From Davidsoniella eucalypti (Eukaryota > Ascomycota > Sordariomycetes > Microascales > Ceratocystidaceae): 64,000 nucleotides of DNA. Below are positions 33,845 to 44,270 of this stretch, piece after piece (position 1 is the stretch's first letter; each line of letters begins with the position of its first letter). The notes below the pieces were generated by a model. That model was not told the origin of the DNA and made no database searches. It was given only the letters and a program-made list of their open reading frames with translations. The DNA is taken from contig RMBW01000092.1 of the NCBI GenBank assembly GCA_004009845.1, positions 62,001 through 126,000 on the forward strand, in the 5' to 3' direction. Made by a program: the position numbers and the translations under genes.

Positions 33845-35215
33845 GCCTCTGTCTCGAATGGTAGAGAATATTGATTTGTCCCAGAGATGACCTGGGTCTA
33901 GGGTCCATACCAGCTGGACGGGAGGCCTACATCTAATTCTTTGTAGCATAGGGATCACGAGGCTAGAATCTTGGAATTCATGAAGAACGCAGGAGAATAT
34001 ATTCATGTATGTACACATAAGTATAAGTAGTGAAATGGACTCGATGCACAGGCCTTAATACACTAATCCTGATGCCCCCCTTTTTCTGCGGTAGAGATAA
34101 GTATGTACTCAGTTTATATTGTATGATTCTTGTTGAAGAGAAAGTGATGTTTGTAGAAAAGTTGTCAAGATTTTTATTTTTATTTTTATTTTTTACAGGC
34201 GGGTTGTTCTTTCTTTATTCCCTGTATTCGAAACACAGCGAGAATTTGTAGACGAGACAGAGAAGGAAATGGAGGAAAAGAAAGAAATATAGAAGCAAGG
34301 AAGTTTGGTTGCAGAGTAAAAAATGTGTGAGAAATAAAAATAAAAGATTGACTAGGCTGTCCATAGTAGGCGTTTCTCCCTATAATCTCCCTTTTTTTCT
34401 CTTTTCTATTTCTATTTTTTATTCCATCTGCTTTATTCCTGTTCGTCTCGCAACCGATCGAAACGAATGGGGCTCCCTTTTCTGATCTCTATAGTACTTT
34501 ATCTTTCATTTTGAGCCGCTGGAAAAAGACCGGGAAGAAAAGCTAGAAGAAAACGCCACTTTGCTGTACTAGAGAATCAAAAGACTCTATAAGTAGTGTA
34601 TGGGTTGGTTGGTTGTACCTATACGTACATATACAACGTCCATGGACTAGATTAAACAGGACTAGACTAGACTGCCTACACCAGATCAGGCAGTGAAAAG
34701 TACGTCGCATCGAAGCACCGACTGGCTGGGGGTTTGAGTGGCAGAAGCTGGTCGCAGAATATAGACGAGTTGAAGATATCAAAGTGTGAGAAGCATAGAA
34801 AGATCAAGATATAAAGAAAGACACGCTCTGGCAAGACAGCGTCGGGCTACTTGCAGTCGTTGTCAACTGGCCAAAGCCATCGTCTGAGCCCTTTCAACTA
34901 GCTGTCCAACCAGCCAAGCCAGACAGAGCGGCTAGTCAACTAGTCAATAGTCATCCGTGCGCCCACGGCTCTTTATTTTCTCTTCTCTGGATTTCAAGTC
35001 TTCGCATTTCGATCGATACATCGAACTTGCAAAGCAAACAACAGCCGCCCCAACCCAGAAAACAACAACAAAAAGTACAGGCGCACACAATAGAACCACA
35101 ACAAAACAACGTCGCCATTGTGACATTCCGGCATTTGAGTCGACGACAGCGTCTTGATCTTGATTATTCTTTCTTTTTTGCTTTATTTTTAGGCGAAGGG
35201 GCCCTTTCCCGGATA

Positions 35216-35278
35216 ATGAGCCACTGCGTCGACGATGCCTTTTCTTCGCCGTCGCGGCATCATGGCCAGCGACTCTGA
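35216..35278 (+). promoter_or_regulatory. Upstream ORF overlapping the start of the Sec7 gene
   Basis: An ATG at 35216 opens a 20-codon frame in a different phase from the main CDS. It runs past the main ATG at 35235 and stops at 35276-35278, just after the second in-frame methionine of the main protein (35262). If the leader includes it, it could lower initiation at both starts. Confidence 0.45.
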
Positions 35279-38200
35279 TATGCGACGCCACACTACCAAC
35301 TTGATGGCGAACTCTAGCAGCCAGAACCCCAACCCCAACCCGAATCAGGAGCAAAACCCCGAAAACCACGATCAAAACAACAAACATCAACACCAAAGCC
35401 AAATCCAAAATCAACAGATATCCCAAGACGGCCACGAGCTAGGCAGCAGCCGAAGCACCAGCAGCAGCTGCAAAATAGCCGGCAAAGGCGCCACGAGCAA
35501 TACTGCCAGCAATAACAACAGCCGCAACAGCCGCAGCAGCCCTGGAACCGCCGCGCCAGAGCCTGAAGTCGAGCTTGAAGCGGCATCAATGACTGCGGCT
35601 GCTGCTAAATCTGAATCTGTGGCTGTAGAAGCTCAAGCTCAAGCTCAAGCCGGAGCCGAGTCTGACTCTCGTTCTAATGCCAATGCTAGTGCAATTGGAA
35701 AATGTCCTAACAATCCCAATATCAATTCTGCCGACCATGCCGTATTTTCGCCTCCAGCCGCTTTCCAATCCACAGCAAACCCGACCATCGAATCTGGCAT
35801 TGAATCTGCTCTGGATCCCGTCATTGATTCTGCTGCAGCATCTGAACATCGCGAATCAGCCGTAGAACACCCGGCAGCAAACAACAACAACAACAACATC
35901 ATCATCACAGCCATCAACCTCGATTCCTCATTGAAGCCTGAACCACAGCAACGACTTCGCCAATCGCTTCTACCCCCGCTGCAGTCGACCTCAGCATCTG
36001 CCTCGCTGTATACCGACGAGCCATCGCCCACTTCGCAAGCCCAACCGCTGCCCTTTGACGAGCCGCCATATGTAGCTAGCAGCAAAAGCACTCCCAAAAG
36101 CACTCCTAAAAGCACTCCCAAAAGCACCCCCAAAAGCTCATCCAGGAGCTCCCACAAAGGCACGCCCGACCGCCGCTCCCATCGCTTCGAAACCAACCGG
36201 CCGCCACGCCACTCCGACGGCCCCGACGATCCCGATCTGACGACTGCTGTGCACGCAACACGAGCAACTACCGCAAATCGTCGCAGCCACAACTTCCCGC
36301 CGTCTCCGCCATCGCCCGGCGCCACAGCCGCCATCCCGCACCCACCACGCAACAACAGCGAGGGCGCCAAATATCGCCGCTTCTCTCTGCGGTTCCGGAA
36401 TGCCTCAGACTCGCAGCTCTCGCTTCGCATGAAACAGCAGGAAGAGCCGCCGCCGCCGCCTGTTCCGATACTGCGTATGTCTCTTCTTTTCGCTGTGTAG
36501 ACATTGGGCCATTACGTAAGCTCATGTATCTCTATAAACCCTCTATCTAACCCTCTGCTGCTCTCTCTAGCTCCCGACATCATCACTACTGCGCCCATCC
36601 CCGAACGTGCGGCCATGCAGAAAAAACCATCGCGCCTAAGACTGTCTCGCTTCCGCCCCGCGAAAAACGTGCCCTCGACCGCCATCCCAGCAGTGCCAGC
36701 AATTTCAGCGCCAAACCTATCAGCGTCAACACTACAACTGCAGCCTGGTGTGGGAGTGGTGGCACCGACAGTGCTATTAGAGCCCGAATCGTCGTTGGCT
36801 TCCACTTCCACAGTACTAGGCCCTGGCTTTGACCCACGACAAGTCACATTAATAGCACCGTCAGCACCAGCTACAGCACCAGCTACAGCAGGCCCAGGTC
36901 CAGGTCCAGGTTCAGGTCTAGGCCCAGGATCAGGCTTAGGCTCAGGCTCAGGCTTCGGCTCAGTCTCTCGCATATCCTCGCGAGCCCTGAATCCAAATCC
37001 AAATCTAGTCGTCCTCGACAGCTCCAGTGCTGCTATTGCTAATGCTAACGCTAATGCTCATGCTAATGCTAATAGTACTAGCTCCTTTTCCCACTCTAAA
37101 CCACCACCACCAGCAACAGTCGACATTTCAACCCACTACCACCACAATAACAACACCAATAGCCACTATCACACCTTCAATTCCTCCGCCGTAGCAGTAG
37201 CCATCGCAGACGATGACATGGCGCCTGATTCTTCTATTTTCGGCATCGCGCCTCATCGTCGCTCAGAGTCCTCGCGCCCATCCGACGTGAGCTCCTCCTT
37301 CGACCCTCGCTCCGTCAGCGCCGCCTCGTCCCACAATCAGCGGTCTGCCTCATCGCTGTTCCGTCTGCCGCGCCGCAAGCCCAAGACCCCCGAGTCCATG
37401 TTCCCCGTCGGCCATCTGCCGCAGAAGCCCAAGCTGAGCATTGGAGACGACAGCTATTTCGAGTCCGACAACAGCAACCATCACAGTACCTCGTACACCA
37501 GCAGCAATACCCTCGCCATACCCTCATCTCACGATACGCTGGTCTCGTCGACCTCACTCATCTCTGCCGCCGACCGTCCCGGCTCCAACAGCAACAACAA
37601 CCGCGCCTCGCCCATCACGCCTCGTCCTCGATCTGTGCGTAGCAAGACCGCCACCCCAAACCTGTCGCCCTCGCCTGCCACCGCTTTGTTTAGACCAAAG
37701 TCTAACAATTCGGGCCGCTCCTCGCCCAGCCGCAGCCAGAAGCGACGTGGCCGCTCGTCCACTCTGAGCTCGCTGGGCCAGGATTCCAATGACGAGCATC
37801 TCGTGCCGCCCAACTCGCGCCCGTCCTTCACCAGCGGCCGCAAGAGCTTCGGTGACCTCTTCGGCCTCAACCGCCTACGCCAGAACTCCGATCTTGCCCC
37901 CGGCCGCTCTGGCAATCTGACGCCCGCAACGCCCGGTTCCGTCCCGTCCAAGAACAATTCGCTGCAGCTTGTCCGCGAGGAAGTCGCCCTGCCCGAACGC
38001 CGCGACGACGAGTCTCCCGTCAAATACCTGGGCCGCGTCGAGGAAATTGCACCCCGCGGCATGATCGCCAGTGCCCTCTCGAAAAGCTCAGACCCTTTCT
38101 ACATTGCAGTCCTGCGAAGCTACATGCGCAAGTTCAGCTTCTTCGGTGATCCAATGGACATGGCTCTACGCAAGCTGCTCATGGACGCTGAGCTGCCCAA

Positions 38201-40868
38201 AGAAACCCAGCAGATCGACCGCTGTCTCGTCGCCTTCGCCAACCGATACCACGAGTGCAATCCTGGAATTTACGCCCACCCAGACCAGGCCTATTTCGTC
38301 GCCTTCTCGCTCCTCATCTTGCACACCGACGTCTTCAACAAGAACAACAAACACAAGATGCAGAAAGCAGACTACTTGAAAAACACCCGTGAAGAAGGCG
38401 TCTACGACGACATCCTCGACTGTTTCTACGACAACATCACATACACCCCTTTCATCCACGTCGAAGACGACTTCGACTCGAGTAGCGACCGCCATAGCCA
38501 AGGTAAAGGCCGAAGACGTCCAATCTTCCCCGGTGCCCCTCCAGAACTGCCTCGTAAGAGCAAGGAACCAATCGACCCATACACCCTCATTCTCGACGGC
38601 AAACTCGACACTCTACGCCCGAGCTTCAAAGATGTCATGAACCTAGAAGATAACTACAACTATCTCGGCACAGCTAGCCAACTAGATCTGAAAGAGCTAC
38701 AAAAGACCTTCTTCAGGACCGGAGTCTTGCAGATTGTTTCTGCGCGGTCCCGGCCAGACGCTTTCATGACGGAGAAGACGGCTTGCAACCCACAAGTAGC
38801 CCATCCAGGCATTGTCGACATCAAAGTTACCAAGGTCGGTCTACTATGGCGAAAGGACGCCAAGAAGAAAAAGACGCGGTCTCCGTGGCAGGAATGGGGC
38901 GCAATCTTGACCGGCGCACAACTGTACTTCTTCCGCAATACGACGTGGGTGAAGAGCCTGATGCATCAGTTCGACTCACATATGAAGCTGGGGAACGATG
39001 ATGTCCCAGTCATCTTTAAGCCGCCTCTAGACCAGTTCAAGCCTGATGCTCTCATGTCGACCGACGGCGCCGTGGCACTTCACGATCTGGGCTACAAGAA
39101 GCACAAGAACGCCTTTGTCTATGTCAGGCACGGTGGTTTCGAGGAGATCCTGCTTGCCGACGACGAAGACGAAATGAACGACTGGCTAGCTAAGCTCAAC
39201 TATGCTGCTGCCTTCAAGACTTCTGGCGTCCGCATGCGCGGCGTCGTTGGTGCCAATTATGATGGGCAAAACCGACGAGCAATACGACGTCTAGACTCTG
39301 CTGATGGCGCCCAGGTTGTCCAGACCCCTAGCGGGGAGGTCTCCATTACTCGTGGCCGTATAGACCACAAGATGGCCGAGGATATATCAGCCGCCCGCCG
39401 CGAGGTTATTCGTGACAAGGTGGCCGAGGCCGACGAGCGGTTGGCTGTTGCTCAAAAGCTCCTGGATCTTCAGCTTCGCAATGCCCGCCACCTGCAAATA
39501 ATGGCCCCTATCCAAGCTAAGACCCGGGAGCAGGTCCTTCTCTCGGCCTCCCGCATGTCGGCCCAGCTTAAATGGACTCGGGCGGAGATCTGGCGCCTCA
39601 AGTGCCACCGTGACATCCTTCTCCAGGATATGGAAGAAGAGCGTCTGGGCCTAATTAGCCCCCCTATATCAGAGAAGCTAATCTCCGTCACAGAAGATGC
39701 CGACAAGGCCAAGGAAGGCTCTCGGCCGTCAACACCAACTTCTAGCCCCGACGACACTACAATCGGCAGATCATCAGTGACGCCCAAGAACGCCAAGACG
39801 ACACCGTCTAGCCAGAGTCCTGCTACTCTGGCTTTAGGCTCGTCTCCCAGTCTTGCGTCTAACAACCATCTCACTGTATCCGGAACATCACCTGCTGTTG
39901 ATTCTGATGACGAGTTTGATTTTGCTACAGCCCCCAACAGCGCCACACACCCCCAAAAGCCCCGTGCAAGCTCCACCAGCAGCGATCGCAAGCCGTCTGT
40001 GGTGAGCAGCAGAAGCTCACAGGCTGCTATCCCTGTCTCATCTCCCAACCCCAACCGCCTGTCTATAGGGCCGTCTGAGGGCTCGGTCAAGCACTCTCCC
40101 GGCGACGAGGACGACAGCGTTGAACACAACCTGCTTGAACAGGCTGGTCTGCTCCGCTCGGCAACGAACCGCCATCGTATATCGACTGGTTCCACGATCC
40201 AGCATGGTGGTCTCGACGTCGACCCCGAAAAGGAAAAGGCCGACCGGAGCAAGATCCGCCGCAGCCTCCAGCGGACGCTCCGGGAAGGCGGAACCCGCAG
40301 CAAGAAGGGCAAGGAGCCCGCGCCAACGGCCGACGAAGACGAGCGTCTAGCCCGTGGCACTGGCAGCTTCACGGTCCACGGCAAGAAGGCCTCAGTCATC
40401 AACTTCGGCAGCGAGCTCCACAACCTGCCGTCCAAACGCACCGAGTCGGAGCTTCTCATGTCGCCGTCTGGCCTCAGCCTCAGCATTGTTGAGGACGACG
40501 ACTTCCACTCAGCCTTGGGCGACTTCGACGACTGGCGTGAACGGCGTGGCTCGGCCGCCAGTGCCAGCACCGCCACTGCGCGCAGTTTCCGCGAGCTTCA
40601 TCGTAAGTACACCTCGGTCCATGCGCCGCGCAACCTAAGCGCCCCCGGACGCCCGTCGGCTCACTCCGATACAGAGAGCGAGATCGCCGTCAGCTTCTCT
40701 GATGGCCATCGCACGCCTCTACCGCCAATAGAAACAACGAGCGACGACGAGGAAGACTATGACGATGCCGAGTCCCAGAGCCGAGACGATCACCAGGACC
40801 AGCTCTCGGCCACGTCGGAGATCTCTGAGCAAATCAGCAACTCTTCTGATTCTCGCCTGGTCGACTAG
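35235..40868 (+). CDS. Sec7-PH guanine nucleotide exchange factor for Arf (Syt1-like)
   Basis: This is an Arf-family GEF of the fungal Syt1 type, acting in membrane trafficking. Exons 35235-36474 and 36571-40868 give 1845 residues. The join reads PIL-P-PDIITTAPIPERAAM. The first ~880 residues are low-complexity: Q/N-rich (QNPNPNPNQEQNPEN), a KSTP repeat, a GP/GS repeat and an alternating NANA run, with many S/T-P sites. The Sec7 domain spans about 890-1085; LPKETQQIDR carries the catalytic glutamate (near 958), with LRSYMRKFSFFGDPMDMALRKLL and FVAFSLLILHTDVFNKN as core helices. A PH domain follows (about 1155-1300; GLLWRKDAKKKKTRSPWQEWGAILTGAQLYFF). A coiled segment and another disordered acidic, serine-rich tail end the protein. 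An alternative start is M10 (35262), in better initiation context. Confidence 0.92.
36084..36137 (+). repeat. 12-bp in-frame tandem repeat coding for KSTP units
   Basis: Four units of AAAAGCACTCCC (with single changes) and a half unit inside the first exon of the Sec7 gene. They encode the KSTP tetrapeptide array, so length variation would keep the frame. Confidence 0.85.
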
Positions 40869-42191
40869 TCAGTCTCTTCTTGCTTCCATCCCACCTCTCT
40901 GTCTAGCCTTATCTTTTGCTGATATGCGCTTCTAAAAAATATTATCTTGTGCTGCTGTTCTTTATTATCATCTGGCACTTCCTTAAAAGCACGCCCAAAG
41001 TGCACGTTTTTTCCGGGCCTTTTTTTATTATTATTATCTTCTCTTCATGTTCTTCTCCCATCATCGTATCCTTCACCTTTTTTTTGTGTTCTTCTGATTC
41101 GGAGTTCTTGCGTCGCTACTACTACTCTACATGGTTGGATAAACTTTCTTCTCACTTATTGTATATTCTATTCTATCTTGCTTTTTCACTATTATTCTTG
41201 TCCTTCTCTATCTATTCTGTCGCTTTGCTTTGTTTAGCATTTTCCGCTCTCTACTATTATCACTACCATTGCTAGTATTAGTATTACTACTATCCACGGC
41301 TTTTCCTCTATTAACGTAGGTTCCGTTTTTATTTTCTCTTTTATTCATTCATAAAATACTTTTTTACTGTCACCATCATTGCGATTATCTTTCTCTTGTT
41401 TTGGATCCCTTTTTTACTTTGTCAATTCTATTATCTTACACTGCAGTTTTTTCTTATCTTTTTTTTATATAATTCGTTTATCGGCGGCATTTGGCATTAG
41501 CATATCCTTTTTCCATGGCTCTCTTCTAGTTTTAACTTTCTAGGCACCTATAACGTCGTTTTGTCCGTTTTGTTATTGTGTCTTTTTTATTATTTTCATA
41601 TATCCATAACAAAGTTTTTATCATGTTATGTTTTGCCCTTTTTGATATTCTCTTTATTCTTCAAAGGTGCTTTTTTTTGTGAAGAGAGTGGGAGAAAAAA
41701 AAAAGAGCTAAGAAAGAAAGACGAAGAAAAAAAAACCCCTTTGTAAAGAGAGGCTTATAAAAGAAAAGGAATCTATGTTACGATGATGAAAGGCTCAAAA
41801 TAACTTTTTGTTGCTTATAGTTTTGATATTGATTGATCATCTTCTAAATCTGAACCTTTTTTATGTTTCTTTTTTTCTTATTTATATTTATATTGTGATA
41901 ACCCATTTTGATACTCCCCTTACAATCTTTTCTTTTTTTTTTCGTTCTCTATACCATCCATCGTTTATTGATATATCCATTTGTCTTTTTTTTCTTTAGT
42001 TTATCCAGCATCAATATATTTTATTCAGCTTCACCTCTTTTTTGATAACAAGTTCTTGTCACTAAAAACTATGTATAATAGTCTTCGTATACTATGATAT
42101 ATATCTATGAATCAATACATACTTCGGGTTTTTTTTTAGATTCTATCATTTGGTCGGTTTTTTTTTGCTGTCTATATAAATACATGAAGCC
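40869..42191. other. Convergent 3' region between the Sec7 gene and srp72
   Basis: Very T-rich with long poly-T and TTC/TTA runs on the plus strand. This low-complexity DNA produces open frames with phenylalanine/leucine-rich products that I do not accept as genes. Confidence 0.5.
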
Positions 42192-44270
42192 TTATTTTCT
42201 ACCCTTCTTCTTCTTGTTCTTTGCGCTCGTCGTGACAACGCCCACCGCCTTCTCTACCTTGACTGCACCTGCGCCTCCCACAAGCTCTAGAGTCTCTTCA
42301 CCTGCGCCCTTGGCATAACCGCCTTGAGTCAAAGCATCGGCCTTCTTCTTTCCCTTCTTACCGCCCTTGGGCCGGTAGCTACTACGGTCGCGGAGGGGTA
42401 ACCACCGTTCTGGGTCTACGGCTTTACCTTCTTCGTACGAAGCCGGTAGTTTACGGTGTCTGCGTTTCTTAGGCGCTGGTGGTGCTGAAGAGGAAGAAGG
42501 GGGAATACCAGCTGCTGCTGCTGCTGCTGTTGTTGTTGTTGTTGTTGTTGTTGATGAAGGAGCTGAACGCTTGGTTCCGGCACTGACAACAGAAGTGGCA
42601 ATGTTGGAAGCAACACCGGCTTCTAGGAGAGCCTTGGGGTTGATTCCTCGGGTTAACGTCTTGGGGTCTGGGATACTAGAGGCTAGAGCTTGGGCTTTGA
42701 CGTCATCGGATGAAGCGATAGCCGCGATAAGACCGGCCGTAGCAACTGGATCTTTCGGTGATGAAGCCAAGAGAGATGATAATGTTTCGCTAGCGAGAAC
42801 ATGGTCTTCCTCCTTGTTAGACTTGAGTAGCTCAAGGCCAGCCTCGACGAGTAGGGACCGGACGGGGGAGCCCGGATATGTCTTCCAGTAAGCAGCTGCC
42901 TTTCCTAACTCTGCAGAAGCTACGTGAGAGCGACCGGCTTGTTTGTATAGTGCGACTGCTACGGCTACTAGACCGGGTGAATACCGCGCCGGCAAAGCCT
43001 TTGTGCTGTCCTCGGCAGCTTCGAGTGTCTTCAACAGCGTTTGTAGATGGCTGATGGCCGAATCGATTTGGTTCTTCTCGCTTAGCAGTTGGATCAGAGT
43101 TAGAGCTAAACCAACATCGTGTGGCCGTTGGCTAAACAGAGCAGTGGCGGTAGCGAGGGATTTCTCGGGGTTGGTCCATGAAGATGCTGCGACGCTGATA
43201 GGAGCGAAGCTGTTGGTTGTAGCTGAGCTGGTAGGTCCAGAGGAGGACTTGAGTTGGGTGGTGGTCTGGGTGCCCTTGTACTTTTGGGTCTGTAGAGCAA
43301 GAGCGAGCTGGAGCTGTTGGAGAGCAGATGATTGGTACTGGAAAAGCTTTTGCTTCTTGGCAATGAGAATTGGGGTCTCGATAGAGCGTTGAGCGAGGAA
43401 TGGGTTTGAGATGCTAGCTGAGGATAGAACGGCAATATTGACTTTGGCCAAAGCTACGGTATCCTCACCAGAGTTGCTGGGTAGTATAATGTTAGTGATG
43501 TGGTCTTAACCTGCTTGCTCTATCAACTTGACTTGATATGATGTCACTTACTTGTTCAACACAAGAAGCTTCTGTGTTTCTTGCGCCTTATCAGCCAAGC
43601 CCAGACGAGAGTAGACGTAAATTTGCTGAGTCAGAATCGGAACGAGTTCGTTCTGCTTCTCTTCATCAGACAGGTCATCAGACTGGTCGCATAGGCGTTT
43701 TGCCAGCTGGAGAAATCCCAGGCCCTTGAGGAGATTTCCTTTCGATACTTGAGCACAAGCCAAGTTATATGCGACTTCGAAAGCGACGATTCCATCATCA
43801 CTGATCAGGTAGTCTTCACTGCCTTGTCCTTTCCATCCCAGCTGAGCCATCACGGCAGTTTTGTTGACCGTCAAATCACCGTCTTCCTCGCTGTCCTCGA
43901 AGCTCGAGTAGACGTTCCACGCATCCTGAAACCGTTCGGCACGATACGCAATCTGGCCATCCAGATGCTTCGAAGCCTCCGTACTCGGACTAACCGTAGC
44001 TAGCAGCTTGGCGGCTTCTTCCAGCTGCCCGGACTTGTACATGGCATATGCGATCTCGAAGGCACATTGCTTCTGTAGATCGGGGCCACCGTCAGAAGCA
44101 GTACGTAGGATGTCGTCGAAGCGGTCTAGCTTGAGGAGGGCGACGATCCGCGTGTGTTGGGCGAGAGTGTCCTTCTTGGAGATCTTGAGCGCGGCGTTGG
44201 CGACGGCGAGAATCTCATCGTGATCGTCGATGGTCGTAGCCTTGAGGGCCGCGGCTAGTGAGGGCGTCAT
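42192..44270 (-). CDS. SRP72: Signal recognition particle subunit SRP72
   Basis: This is the large TPR protein of the signal recognition particle, which binds SRP68 and 7S RNA. Exons 44270-43552 and 43476-42192 give 667 residues. The N-terminal two thirds are helical TPR-like repeats: AQHTRIVALLKLDRFDDILR, CAFEIAYAMYKSGQLEEAAKLL and ILTQQIYVYSRLGLADKAQETQ. The C-terminal block RKLPASYEEGKAVDPERWLPLRDRSSYRPKGGKKGKKK is the SRP72 RNA-binding motif, followed by a very basic end. The single intron has a GTAAGT donor and a CACTAAC branch site. A run of threonines then alanines (from a trinucleotide microsatellite) lies in the linker before the RNA-binding block. Length is in the normal range (about 620-680). 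Confidence 0.95.
42511..42552 (-). repeat. Trinucleotide microsatellite in srp72 (Thr/Ala run)
   Basis: On the plus strand this is six GCT/CTG units followed by seven GTT/TTG units. On the coding strand it encodes a threonine run followed by an alanine run. It lies in a disordered linker. Confidence 0.9.

Larger units (their letters stand above)
32674..35234. other. Divergent region between ecm14 and the Sec7 gene
   Basis: This holds copy B of the 50-bp repeat, a 10-bp tandem repeat (33781-33844) and CAA-rich leader sequence near 35025-35105. A pyrimidine-rich stretch ending TTTTTAG at about 35182-35192 could be a 5'-UTR intron acceptor. No gene is supported. Confidence 0.45.

Noticed and set aside
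35645..36430. A 261-codon antisense frame in the first Sec7 exon
   Set aside because: Shadow of repetitive coding sequence; contains runs of L, V and G from repeats.
39470..40576. A 368-codon open frame antisense to the Sec7 gene
   Set aside because: It mirrors the low-complexity GC-rich coding strand of the Sec7 gene; its product is S/R/L-rich with no recognisable fold.
40916..42318. Several Phe/Leu/Ser-rich open frames between the Sec7 gene and srp72, some looking membrane-like
   Set aside because: Produced by T-rich low-complexity DNA in a convergent 3' region; no family resemblance.
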